A DNA stretch of 64,000 nt from Candidatus Manganitrophus noduliformans (GCF_012184425.1 NZ_VTOW01000001.1:496001-560000); one strand, 5' to 3'; positions 36,222-44,439 are shown, numbered from the stretch's first letter. Notes: generated from the sequence alone by a model not told the origin. Program-made: numbers and translations.

Positions 36222-37445
36222 ATGTCCCTTCACTGGTTGGGCCGGGATGGAACGCTGCTGATCGCCGCGCGGATGCTCCGCGCCTTCGCGTACGGCTTCG
36301 TCAGTTTTGTCCTGGCGATTTATTTAAAGCAGCGCGGCCTCTCCGAGATCGCGATCGGCGCGGTGATGACCCTCAGCATTCTGGGGGGGACCGTTTTTAC
36401 GGTCCTGACCGCCCTCTATGCCGACCGGCTCGGGCGCCGGCGGATCTTGATTCTCTTCAGCCTGCTGATGGCGGCCTCCGGGCTCCTCTTTGCTTTTTCG
36501 GACCGGCCGCTCTTTTTCCTCATCGCCGCCTTTATCGGCGCGATCAATGCCACCGGCTATGAGATCGGGCCGTTTCTTTCGATCGAGCAGGCGGTCCTGG
36601 CGCAGGTCGGGCCGGAGGGAAAGCGGAATCAGCTCTTCGCCTTTTATAACATGGCGGGGCTGCTCGCCACCGCCACCGGCACGCTGGTCGGGGGGCTCCC
36701 CGGATGGCTGGAGCGGGCCGGGCTCTCTTCCGTCGCGAGTTTTCAGCCGCTCTTTCTTCTCTATACGTTTCTCGGATTGGTTTCGGCCTGGATGGCGTGG
36801 AGGCTGACCGGGCAGGTGGAGGGGGAGACGGCGCCCCTTTCGCCGCAGCGCCTCAGCCCCACCTCGCGCAAGCGGGTCACGCGCTTGTCGCTTCTCTTTT
36901 CTCTCGATGCCTTCGCCGGCGGCTTCGTCCTTCAGAGCCTGGTGGCCTACTGGTTTTATACCCGGTTCAATGTTTCGCTGCAGACCCTCTCGACCCTCTT
37001 CTTTGTCGCCGGGATTTTGACGTCGCTCTCGTTCCTGGTCGCGGCGCGCCTGGCCGACCGGATCGGTCTGCTGGAGACGATGGTCTCGACCCATCTTCTC
37101 TCGCATCTCCTCCTCATTTTGGTGCCGCTGTCGCCCACCTTTGAAATTGCGGTCGGGTTTTATCTGGCGCGGATGGCCCTCTCCCAGATGGATGTCCCGA
37201 CCCGGCAAGCCTATACGGTCGCCCTGGTGGCCCCTTCGGAGCGGACGGCGGCGGCCTCCATCACGCTCCTTTCGCGAAGCCTCACCCAGGCGGTTGCTCC
37301 CTCCGTCACCGGCGTGCTGATTCAATCGGTGTCGGCGGCGGCGCCGTTCTTCCTGGCGGCCGGGTTGAAGGGGGTGTACGATCTGCTTCTTTATTTTCAG
37401 TTTCGGAAGGAAAGTGTTGTGATCGATCCGGCGACGCGGGAATAA
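36222..37445 (+). CDS. MFS transporter
   Basis: 407 residues with about twelve hydrophobic helices. The A-motif-like loop between helices 2 and 3 reads ADRLGRRRILI, and a second version in the C-terminal half reads ADRIGLLETM. The start is ATG 36222, preceded by GGGGGAGAGGG; an upstream TTG overlapping the previous stop is less likely. The substrate cannot be told; the general plan resembles drug or metabolite exporters. It is 14 bases after the DUF2156 gene and is the last gene before the large GC-rich inverted repeat. Confidence 0.9.
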   Translation: MSLHWLGRDGTLLIAARMLRAFAYGFVSFVLAIYLKQRGLSEIAIGAVMTLSILGGTVFTVLTALYADRLGRRRILILFSLLMAASGLLFAFSDRPLFFLIAAFIGAINATGYEIGPFLSIEQAVLAQVGPEGKRNQLFAFYNMAGLLATATGTLVGGLPGWLERAGLSSVASFQPLFLLYTFLGLVSAWMAWRLTGQVEGETAPLSPQRLSPTSRKRVTRLSLLFSLDAFAGGFVLQSLVAYWFYTRFNVSLQTLSTLFFVAGILTSLSFLVAARLADRIGLLETMVSTHLLSHLLLILVPLSPTFEIAVGFYLARMALSQMDVPTRQAYTVALVAPSERTAAASITLLSRSLTQAVAPSVTGVLIQSVSAAAPFFLAAGLKGVYDLLLYFQFRKESVVIDPATRE

Positions 37446-37490
37446 GAGCGTTGGAATGGGGCGTTGCCCCAAGCCCCCCCAGCTGCGAGA

Positions 37491-38080
37491 ATCAATTGCA
37501 AGATCAAAGTCGTGGGGCTCCTCGCCCCACCCCCCGCCAAGGGGGTTGCGTGCCCAACCCCCTTTGGATTCCCAGGGCAGCGGGGGCTACCGCCCCCCAG
37601 CACCCCCCACGGTCACAACTCGCACAACGCACGGAAGAGCACCGTGGATTGTGCTTCAAACAATGGTGACCTGATTTGGTAGATAAAACGTCTGGACAGA
37701 AGAACGCAGGAGAATGGGGGCACAGAACGCCCATGACGCGCACGCTCTTCGCTCTTGGGTTTTGATTTAATTCATAGAATTCGGGGTGATGTTCTGTGGG
37801 CCTCTGCGCCCGCAGCGCAAGGGACCCACTGGGGGATGGGTGGAGCGAGGACGCAGAGGCCCACTACAAATCAAATCGTTCCACCTACCCTATTAGGTCA
37901 GCTGTCTGAAGCACCATCCACGATGCCCCTCCGTGGGGGTGCGAGTTCTGACCGTAGCCGGGGGGAGCTGGGGGGGTACTTTCCCCCCGGCTGCCCTGGG
38001 AATCCGAAGGGGGGTGGGCACGCACCCCCCGCGGTGGGGTTTGGGGCGAAGAGCCCCATTCCAAATTCCGCAATTGATTG
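37491..38080. repeat. large imperfect GC-rich inverted repeat with nested hairpin
   Basis: The arms at about 37491-37685 and 37888-38080 are imperfect reverse complements over ~195 bp each (shared words include ATCAATTGC, GGATTCCCAGGGCAGC and GTGCGTGCCCA). The ~200-bp centre has its own perfect 13-bp pair: GTGGGCCTCTGCG (37796-37808) and CGCAGAGGCCCAC (37852-37864). There is no coding sequence. It fills the gap between the MFS gene and tRNA-Leu. Related short GC-rich pieces occur at 37453-37480 and 45961-46016. Confidence 0.75.
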
Positions 38081-38106
38081 ACTCTCTCCCCCGAATTTGT
38101 TATAAG
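38078..38106 (+). promoter_or_regulatory. promoter of tRNA-Leu
   Basis: TTGACT at 38078-38083, a 17-base spacer, TATAAG at 38101-38106, then ~44 bases to the tRNA. The -35 box lies at the outer edge of the right arm of the inverted repeat. Confidence 0.7.
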
Positions 38107-38150
38107 AATGCGGGGATCGGAGACCTCCTCCGATCCCTCCCGTCTAAAAA

Positions 38151-38237
38151 GCCGAAGTGGTGGAATTGGTAGACACGCTAGGTTCAGGGTCTAGTGGGGG
38201 TGACCCCGTGGGGGTTCGAGTCCCCCCTTCGGCACCA
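38151..38237 (+). tRNA. tRNA-Leu (CAG)
   Basis: 87 nt with encoded CCA. Acceptor GCCGAAG/CTTCGGC, anticodon loop TTCAGGG with anticodon CAG at 38185-38187, a long variable arm (type II), T-loop TTCGAGT. It marks the left edge of an AT-richer accessory island, and tRNA-Leu genes are common integration sites. Confidence 0.95.
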
Positions 38238-38423
38238 GGTTTTTTATAAATAAGATCAACACTTAACTTAGACAAAAAATTCTCCAAATTTTCTGTCCCC
38301 AAGCAAAAACTCACTCGTTTTAAATTAGTCGATAGTCCTAACCCTTCAACTCGATCGATCACTATATTGTAAGTAACTCGGAATTGATCTTAAGAAGGTT
38401 TCTTCTTATAGGAAGGACGAGAC

Positions 38424-39368
38424 GTGGCAGAATGCCCGATTTGTGGAAAATTAAATGTACCATCAAAATCAGTCGGTACAAAAGATGTGAACGAATATGA
38501 CTGTCACGTCTGCGGTGACTACTCTATTAGTAGGCAATCTTCTATAAACCTCAAATCGTTAACAGCGGTCGATAAAGCTAAAATCTCTGCCTTTACAAGG
38601 GAAAGATCTCTTGAGAAAAAACCGAGAATTACAATCGTGAGTAATAGAGAGATTGCTCAGGTTTCAGCCGAACCCGCCATCAGTGCTGATGAGATAATTT
38701 CCCTTTTTCCAAGAACTGTTTCGGAGCGATTAGAGAGAGCTCTTAAAAATTTATATCTTAATTCTTCAGGGATACCTGGTCATTTGGACTACATCAATCA
38801 AAATGACGACTATCCAATTCTTTTTGCGGAGAGTAGAGAGGCATATAATTTTATTCTCATGGCGCTTGTTGATGCCGAGTGGATCGAATGTAAAAATACT
38901 CCTGTGGGTATTTCTTCGGTAACAATATCGGTTCATGGTTGGAACAAACTGGCTGAAATGGAAAGTCGGAGAATTGGTAAAAATTCGGAACAAGCGTTCG
39001 TTGCTATGTGGTTTAATACGAACCTCAATGATTCTTATAGCCATGGGTTCAAGAAAGCGATTGAAGTTTGTGGTTACGAGGTTGTGCGAGTTGATGTGAA
39101 AGAACACAACGAAAAAATAGATGATAGAATTATTTCTGAAATTCGAAAAAGCCGTTTTCTAGTTGCGGACTTTACCGGTCACCGTGGAGGAGTCTATTTT
39201 GAAGCGGGATTTGCGCTTGGTCTCGGCCTCCCTGTTATCTGGACCTGTAGACAAGATCATAAAGACGACCTCCACTTTGATACAAGACAATTCAACCATA
39301 TATTATGGGAGGATTCCTCGGATCTGTTTGAGCGTCTCCGTCGAAGAATCGAAGCGACTATATTTTGA
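38424..39368 (+). CDS. zinc-ribbon protein with nucleoside 2-deoxyribosyltransferase-like domain
   Basis: 314 residues from GTG 38424, with AGGAAGGAC upstream. Residues ~4-31 form a zinc ribbon (CPICGKLN ... CHVCGDYS). Residues ~45-185 are an unknown helical middle. Residues ~190-300 look like a nucleoside 2-deoxyribosyltransferase/TIR-like Rossmann domain: QAFVAMWFN, YEVVRVDVKEHNEKIDDRII, then SRFLVADFTGHRGGVYFEAG, whose Glu corresponds to the catalytic Glu of the family, and GLPVIWTC. The gene is clearly AT-richer than its surroundings and sits next to tRNA-Leu, so it was probably acquired. Possible role: a nucleotide- or NAD-cleaving effector; no partner gene is adjacent. Confidence 0.75.
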   Translation: MAECPICGKLNVPSKSVGTKDVNEYDCHVCGDYSISRQSSINLKSLTAVDKAKISAFTRERSLEKKPRITIVSNREIAQVSAEPAISADEIISLFPRTVSERLERALKNLYLNSSGIPGHLDYINQNDDYPILFAESREAYNFILMALVDAEWIECKNTPVGISSVTISVHGWNKLAEMESRRIGKNSEQAFVAMWFNTNLNDSYSHGFKKAIEVCGYEVVRVDVKEHNEKIDDRIISEIRKSRFLVADFTGHRGGVYFEAGFALGLGLPVIWTCRQDHKDDLHFDTRQFNHILWEDSSDLFERLRRRIEATIF

Positions 39369-39393
39369 CTCTTATCAATAGATCGAAAAGAAA

Positions 39394-39423
39394 TCAGCAG
39401 TTCGAATCCGCTCGCCGCTTCCA
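39394..39423 (+). other. tRNA 3'-end-like remnant (possible att scar)
   Basis: GCAGTTCGAATCCGCT followed by CGCCGCT and TCCA resembles a T-arm, acceptor 3' strand and CCA of a tRNA, close in pattern to the 3' end of bacterial tRNA-Cys. The T-stem pairs at four of five positions. No 5' tRNA half is present. It could be an attachment-site scar left by an integrated element. Confidence 0.4.
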
Positions 39424-39443
39424 TTTGCTCTAAAATACTAAAT

Positions 39444-39650
39444 ATCGCCCCAAACAAATTCGCAATCGCCGTCGCCACCCGCTGAAGGAACCGGCTTCAC
39501 CGGCGGGTTCTGCGCCTTCTCCTCGATCTCACGCGCCGCCTCTTTCGCCTTGCGCTCCCCCGAGCCGTCCTGCCGCGTTCTCCCCGGGAGCAGGACCCGT
39601 TTGAGAACATCGGGCAATCCGGAGCGCTCGCGCCCAGATCGTTGGCGCCG
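39444..39650 (-). pseudogene. decayed copy A of the 43349-43954 gene
   Basis: 39444-39575 matches the last ~134 bp of the intact gene at 43359-43492, with a 2-bp deletion that shifts the frame after NPPVKP. Immediately upstream of it (minus-strand sense), 39576-39650 matches a more 5' part of the same gene (SGLPDVLK), so about 84 bp (28 codons) are missing between the two. No working product is expected. Confidence 0.8.
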
Positions 39651-39778
39651 AGCCCGCCGCAATCCATAACAGATAGGAATAATATTGTTTTTTATCTTCC
39701 GCAATGGCATATTATGGGCTTCTGTAAAGCCCATTAATGGTGCTTTTTTAATCCTGTCCATCGCTTCTTTTGCGAGGC

Positions 39779-41236
39779 ATGACAGTAATCGAAAAACGAG
39801 CGGAATGGTTTTTTACGTTGAAACGATGGTTTTCCAAAGGCAAGACGGTGCATTTCTCAGGTAAGTTGAAAACAATTTTTTCGATCCTTCTCTTTTTAAT
39901 GCTGCCCAATCCAGCGCTGGCCGAGGAGAAAGATTTGGCTCATCTACGTGAGCGTCTCGCCATCTCTTTTCTCGAGCCGGAACCCCATTTAGAACTTGCC
40001 AAGTATTTCTCTGATCATGATGAAAAGCTTACTGCCTTATATATTTTAGAAGATGCAAGACGCCGATTCGGAAATGCACAGTTCGATCCTGTCTTCCGAC
40101 GCATTTTTCCCATGCAAGGGGCACCTGAGGATTCTCCTCAAGCGGAGGAGCGCCTGCTGCGAGTACACAAAGAGGATCCCTCTGCAGTTGAGACGATCAA
40201 AGATCTTGTGAAGCTATATGCCTCCCGCAAAGATTGGCAAAAGGCCAAGAAATATTTGCAGAAAGCGATTGAGCTTCGACCGGATGACTTCAGTCAAATC
40301 AGTACGCTTGCCGTGATATATCAACAGGAAGGGGATCTGCAGAATTCTGAGACGGTAATGCGGGAGTTTGCAGAGAAGTACCCAAAATCACAGGCTGCTT
40401 ATCAAGCAAGGATAAGCAAATTAATTGAGAAGGAGCCGTCCGCTGCAAAGCAACTGCTTGAGGAGGCCCTGGAGGCCTTTCCCTCCGAGGGGCTATTTCA
40501 TTTTCAACTCGCTTTGCTAATACAGTTTTTGGAAAAAGAGAAAGGCGTTGAGGAAGCCGAGCGGCACTTACTGCAGGCGGCGGCGTTTGCCCCCCATGTA
40601 GACCAGATCCAAGGCGGGATAGGCCGTTTCTATATGAAGGTCAAGGGAGATAAAGTAAACGCCCTTAAATATTACCTGAACGCCTATTTTCTTTCTCCCC
40701 ATTTCTACGACGGAGAATTTGCCGAGTCTCGTATTCTGAAACTAAATTGGGAACTCTCAGAGGCGGAGTTTCAGAGGCTGCTTCGAGAGAAGGTCGGCCT
40801 TGAAGAGATTTTAAAACGTGAGAATTCGGTTATTGTGGGACTTGCCACCGAAAAGCTCTCAGATTCATTGGAGCAAAAGTATGTTAATCCACTGCTCTCA
40901 CTAATGGCGCACGATAATCCAAACATTCGGTGGGCCGCGACCGAGGCGCTACGCAAACATGTCGATCGCACTTTTGATCCTCAATTAAAAGAGCTGTTGA
41001 TTGATCCGGATCTGAGAAAGAGAGGCCTGAGTTTTTATATTGCGGTACACCTGTGGGGGTCAGAGGGAGTTGCACAGGTTAAGGAGTTCTTGAACGAGTC
41101 GGCCCAGTTGCTGCGCTATGATGCACTCTTCGCCCTAATGCTCTATGGTGGTAAGGCCGGCCGCGAGGTCCTTATGGAGCACCGCACAAAAGAGACTCAT
41201 CCATTCTTGAAGAAGGTCTTAGAGGCGGTGGAATAA
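39779..41236 (+). CDS. exported TPR/HEAT-repeat protein
   Basis: 485 residues from ATG 39779; a GTG at 39848 with AAAGG upstream would give a better signal peptide position (TIFSILLFLMLPNPALA) and may be the true start. After the signal, residues ~45-330 are TPR-like helices (DLVKLYASRKDWQKAKKYLQ, TLAVIYQQEGDLQNSETVM, AERHLLQAAAFAPHVDQIQG). Residues ~350-480 look like HEAT repeats (PLLSLMAHDNPNIRWAATEA, YDALFALMLYGGKAGREVLM). Probably a periplasmic scaffold or lipoprotein-less partner protein. It lies between repeat copies A and B and has no clear operon partner. Confidence 0.75.
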   Translation: MTVIEKRAEWFFTLKRWFSKGKTVHFSGKLKTIFSILLFLMLPNPALAEEKDLAHLRERLAISFLEPEPHLELAKYFSDHDEKLTALYILEDARRRFGNAQFDPVFRRIFPMQGAPEDSPQAEERLLRVHKEDPSAVETIKDLVKLYASRKDWQKAKKYLQKAIELRPDDFSQISTLAVIYQQEGDLQNSETVMREFAEKYPKSQAAYQARISKLIEKEPSAAKQLLEEALEAFPSEGLFHFQLALLIQFLEKEKGVEEAERHLLQAAAFAPHVDQIQGGIGRFYMKVKGDKVNALKYYLNAYFLSPHFYDGEFAESRILKLNWELSEAEFQRLLREKVGLEEILKRENSVIVGLATEKLSDSLEQKYVNPLLSLMAHDNPNIRWAATEALRKHVDRTFDPQLKELLIDPDLRKRGLSFYIAVHLWGSEGVAQVKEFLNESAQLLRYDALFALMLYGGKAGREVLMEHRTKETHPFLKKVLEAVE

Positions 41237-41336
41237 ATGTAAATCTCGCGACGAAAATCAGGTCTTGCAATAACAGATCTTGGCTTAGCCCGACAAGAAA
41301 CGGCTTTATTTTTGATCACCTTCCTATAAGCCCCCC

Positions 41337-41579
41337 TCACCCAAAAATCGCCCCAAACAAATTCGCAATAGCCGTCGCCACGCGCTGAAGGAACCCCGGC
41401 TTCACCGGCGGGTTCTGCGCCTTCTCCTCGATCTCACGTGCCGCCTCTTTCGCCTTGCGCTCCCCCGAGCCGTCCTGCCGTTCGATCAAAACAAGACCCG
41501 CGATGAAAACCTTTTCAAGGGCGCCTGAACGATGGTATTCTTTTACATACTTTAGGAATAATGTCATGTCCAGAATCAC
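41337..41579 (-). pseudogene. copy B of the repeated gene 3' end, chimeric frame
   Basis: 41347-41487 repeats the 3' end of the gene at 43349-43954; the encoded last ~47 residues (ERQDGSGERKAKEAAREIEE to FGAIFG) are identical. Upstream the frame continues for ~31 unrelated residues to 41579, overlapping the start of the DUF433 gene on the other strand. The open frame of 80 codons could be expressed but has no ribosome-binding site that I can see. Most likely a partial duplicate. Confidence 0.7.
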
Positions 41580-41838
41580 CCATCCTCATATCACAGGCGA
41601 CCCTGCCATTTGCGGAGGAAGCGCGATCATTGCCGGGACCCGCTTTCCGGTCCGCTCCGTGGTGATCTATATTCTTCAACACGGACTCACGCCGGAAGAG
41701 CTGGTCGCCGATTTCCCCCATCTGACGCTGGCGCAAATCCACGACGCGCTGGCCTATTACTACGATAACCGCGAAGAAATAGACAGGGACATTGCTGAGA
41801 ACATGGAAGAGGCAGTGCGCCGGCCGCCTTCTCAATAA
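41566..41838 (+). CDS. DUF433 antitoxin-like protein
   Basis: 90 residues from ATG 41566 (AGGA upstream). It is one DUF433 domain: HITGDPAICGGSAIIAGTRF, PVRSVVIYILQHGLTPEELV and FPHLTLAQIHDALAYYYDN. DUF433 proteins are winged-helix-like and usually pair with DUF5615 PIN-like toxins, as antitoxins and operon repressors. Here the partner immediately downstream is truncated (41848-41970), so this antitoxin is an orphan. Confidence 0.88.
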   Translation: MSRITHPHITGDPAICGGSAIIAGTRFPVRSVVIYILQHGLTPEELVADFPHLTLAQIHDALAYYYDNREEIDRDIAENMEEAVRRPPSQ

Positions 41839-41847
41839 GAAGAAATA

Positions 41848-41970
41848 ATCTCGATCAAGCTCTATCTGGATGAGGATGTTGATCCTCTTCTGGCGCAGGT
41901 GCTGCGCGATCGAGGAGTCGATTGCCTCTCGACCCATGACCGAAAAGGGAACAGATTTATTTTTCGATAA
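41848..41970 (+). pseudogene. DUF5615 PIN-like toxin, truncated
   Basis: Only about 33 recognisable residues remain (IKLYLDEDVDPLLAQVLRDR, then GVDCLSTHD), which is the N-terminal part of a DUF5615 toxin with its first acidic residues. After CLSTHD the frame runs into unrelated sequence and stops at 41970, where the convergent fic gene begins. No start codon is obvious. It is the broken partner of the DUF433 gene 9 bases upstream. Confidence 0.75.
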
Positions 41971-41976
41971 AGGTAT

Positions 41977-43110
41977 CTATTTCTCAAACAGTCTTAGATA
42001 CTTCGTAAACTGGAAGAGACGGTTCCGCTTAAACCCGGTGACCTCTTTAAGGATGTCGATCTCCTCGAATTGTTTGACGAGCGTGCTGGCCGATGGGGGA
42101 GTAATGTTTAATCGTTCCGCGATCTGTTTCGTATTTAGGATCGGTTGAGAATAGAGCTGCTTCAGAAGTTCTTGGCCCACCTTTGCTCGCTTTCCGAGCG
42201 ACATAATTTTCTGCTCAGAGTCGTGTCGCAGGGCAATAATTTTTTCAAACGTTGATTTCCCGTTTTTTGCTGTCTCTGCGACCCCGACCAAAAAGAATTT
42301 AATCCAATGTTCTAAATTGTCGGATGTTCGGACGACAGTCAACGCGTCATAATACGCGCCCTTATTTCTCTCGAAGAAATCCGACAAGTAGAGTGTCGGC
42401 TTTTGCAATATTCCCATCGAAACAAGATAAAGCGTAATGAGCAGCCGGCCGATACGCCCATTCCCGTCTAGAAAAGGGTGGATGGTCTCAAATTGATAAT
42501 GGCTGATCGCGATCTTAATCAAATGGGGAATCTCAATATTTTTGTTATACCAGAACTTTTCTAAATCACTAAGAAGCTCGGGAACCTCATTGGGATGCGG
42601 CGGAATAAATACGGCATCCTTGAGACTCGCGCCCCCGATCCAGTTTTGGCTGGTGCGAATTTCTCCAGGGTTTTTGTGTGCGCCACGAACACCTGTCAGA
42701 AGAATTTTGTGTGTCTCTTTAAGCAGCCGGATAGAGAGTGGAATCTTCTCTATGTTCGCAATGGCGAAATCCATCGCTTTTATGTAATTTCGTACTTCAG
42801 CCCAATCATTCTTTCGTTCCGGATTGACCTCTTCTTCAGGCAGTAATGCCTCATCCATACCCGTCTTCGTTCCCTCGATACGGCTAGAGGTTGTCGCCTC
42901 TTTGAAGAGGTGCATACGGATGAAGAAGTCTACATCGGGTACGAGTAGCGAGTAAGCATTCAATTCGCCTAAAAATCTCGTTGCTTCCTCCAGTAACACA
43001 TCGATCTTAGGGTCTTGCCATTTGAATGTGATATTCATGTTGGAAGGGGTAAAACTCTTGTACTCGTATTGTTGCCGGTAGACTCCGGCCTTGAAATTTG
43101 GGTTTTTCAT
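41977..43110 (-). CDS. Fic-domain protein with C-terminal winged helix
   Basis: 377 residues. The Fic motif is complete, [12 protein letters not shown] (residues 211-222), so the catalytic His is present. The N-terminal inhibitory helix carries SSRIEG with Glu79, which makes this a class II, self-inhibited Fic enzyme. The C-terminal ~70 residues look like a DNA-binding winged helix ([20 protein letters not shown]). It probably transfers AMP (or another nucleotide) to a protein target. The gene is AT-rich compared with its surroundings, indicating acquisition. Its promoter region holds four copies of an AACTTTAAAT-like motif, consistent with self-regulation by the winged helix. Confidence 0.92.
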   Translation of the reverse strand: MKNPNFKAGVYRQQYEYKSFTPSNMNITFKWQDPKIDVLLEEATRFLGELNAYSLLVPDVDFFIRMHLFKEATTSSRIEGTKTGMDEALLPEEEVNPERKNDWAEVRNYIKAMDFAIANIEKIPLSIRLLKETHKILLTGVRGAHKNPGEIRTSQNWIGGASLKDAVFIPPHPNEVPELLSDLEKFWYNKNIEIPHLIKIAISHYQFETIHPFLDGNGRIGRLLITLYLVSMGILQKPTLYLSDFFERNKGAYYDALTVVRTSDNLEHWIKFFLVGVAETAKNGKSTFEKIIALRHDSEQKIMSLGKRAKVGQELLKQLYSQPILNTKQIAERLNITPPSASTLVKQFEEIDILKEVTGFKRNRLFQFTKYLRLFEK

Positions 43111-43118
43111 CGGCGATC

Positions 43119-43190
43119 AACTTTAAATAGATTTTTTTATGTTTAAAGTTTAGTGATTAACTTTAAATAAGTCAAATTATAATTAAAGTT
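43119..43190 (-). promoter_or_regulatory. four-site operator-like region upstream of fic
   Basis: AACTTTAAAT at 43119-43128 and 43159-43168, with inverted copies TTTAAAGTT at 43142-43150 and AATTAAAGTT at 43181-43190. The sites form two inverted pairs with 12-13 bases between halves, directly before the fic start at 43110. Likely binding sites for the Fic protein's own winged helix or another regulator. Confidence 0.6.
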
Positions 43191-43348
43191 AACTGAGGGA
43201 GAAGAGTGGCGTTTTATAGGAGAGATTCTAAGTAATCTTAGATACTTGGAAATTTACATGAAAGATCGATCATACGCGCCTTACAAGACTGATCATTATT
43301 ATTGTGCTAATTTATTAACAGAATGTAAGGGGGACTTAAAAGGCTCCC

Positions 43349-43954
43349 TCACCCAAAGATCGCCCCAAACAAATTCGCAATCGCCGTCGCCACCCGCTGA
43401 AGGAACCCCGGCTTCACCGGCGGGTTCTGCGCCTTCTCTTCGATCTCGCGCGCCGCCTCTTTCGCCTTGCGCTCCCCCGAGCCGTCCTGCCGTTCGATCT
43501 CCTCGCCCACCCCCTCCAGCGCCTTCGTCGACGACTCGAACATCTCGCGCGTCCACAACATATTATCGACAACCCGCCGCTCTTTTTCCGGGAGCGGAAT
43601 CCCCTTGAGCACGTCGGGCAAGCCGGAGCGTTCCTGCGCCCAAACCGTCGGGCCGGGGCCGCCGCTGCCGGTCAATGTCATCAATCGATTCGAGACATCG
43701 AGGACCGGGCCGAGCCGCTCTGCAGACGCCGGATCGATCTTCCCCGCGGCGGCGCCGAAGGAGCGCACGGCGCTCATCGCCTCGCAGTCGGGGAGCAGGG
43801 GGAGTCCGTCGATCAGCGTCCGAAGAAGCGACTGCCCTTCGCCCCGCAGCGCCGCAATATCTTTTTGGGGAACGGCCTTGATCCGCCCTGCCTGTTCGGC
43901 AAGCCGGGTCGCAAATTTCCGCGTCGATGCAATCCATTCATCGGTGAGGCTCAT
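43349..43954 (-). CDS. hypothetical protein, intact copy C of a triplicated 3' end
   Basis: 201 residues from ATG 43954, preceded by AGGAGG at six bases. No family is recognised. Residues 1-110 are helical (SLTDEWIASTRKFATRLAEQ, ALRGEGQSLLRTLIDGLPLL); ~110-150 contain SGLPDVLKGIPLPEKERRVV; ~150-180 are highly charged (GSGERKAKEAAREIEEKAQN); the last ~17 residues are hydrophobic or amphipathic (FLQRVATAIANLFGAIFG) and could insert in a membrane. The 3' end of this gene is duplicated at 41347-41487 and, decayed, at 39444-39650. Confidence 0.7.
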   Translation of the reverse strand: MSLTDEWIASTRKFATRLAEQAGRIKAVPQKDIAALRGEGQSLLRTLIDGLPLLPDCEAMSAVRSFGAAAGKIDPASAERLGPVLDVSNRLMTLTGSGGPGPTVWAQERSGLPDVLKGIPLPEKERRVVDNMLWTREMFESSTKALEGVGEEIERQDGSGERKAKEAAREIEEKAQNPPVKPGFLQRVATAIANLFGAIFG

Positions 43955-44088
43955 CGGCATCCTCCTCTGATTCAATGTTTAAAAGCATGAATAGGCGGGG
44001 ATCAATGAAGGTCTAACAAGTAACGATTCGCTTCGGATCATAACGAATTAAATCAAAAAGGGATAGCGGAATTCCGGGAACGCTCACA

Positions 44089-44439
44089 TTAAGACTTTAG
44101 AAAATCTACCGCGTAGGATTCCATGCCGCTCGGATGATTCGAGGCGTGCTTTGCAACGGCATTGGCGATGATGCTAAAACGGTCTCCGGGAAAAGAATAC
44201 GGAACAACCAGCAATCCAGAATGCCGCCGATGCTCGTTGAAGAATTGAACCGTCAGAGCAATAAAGTCGTCTCTGTTTCGGGTGACAAGGCATCGGCCGT
44301 TCTCAGCCGCATATTCCAATTGCTCCCGATCGGATATCTGGATCATTCCGATGTCATGCGCACTGATTGTGTCGACCCCCTTCTTTCTGAGTATCTCAGC
44401 AATCTTTGGACTGAGGTCTTCATCGAGGTAATATTTCAT
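44089..44439 (-). CDS. DUF5615 PIN-like toxin
   Basis: 116 residues. MKYYLDEDLSPKIAEILRKK, GVDTISAHDIGM, REQLEYAAENGRCLVTRNRD and DFIAL show the conserved acidic residues of a DUF5615 (Mut7-C/PIN-like) toxin, expected to be a ribonuclease. Start codon at 44439 overlaps the end of the DUF433 gene, so antitoxin and toxin are translationally coupled. It is intact, unlike the related fragment at 41848-41970. Confidence 0.88.
   Translation of the reverse strand: MKYYLDEDLSPKIAEILRKKGVDTISAHDIGMIQISDREQLEYAAENGRCLVTRNRDDFIALTVQFFNEHRRHSGLLVVPYSFPGDRFSIIANAVAKHASNHPSGMESYAVDFLKS

Noticed and set aside
37491-38080. A CRISPR array or tandem direct repeat
   Set aside because: The repeats are inverted and GC-rich, without regular spacers; no cas gene is present in the window.
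39714-39734. The ATGGGCTT/AAAGCCCAT hairpin upstream of the TPR/HEAT gene as a terminator
   Set aside because: The T-rich tract is ten bases away and no transcript that should end here can be named; left unassigned.
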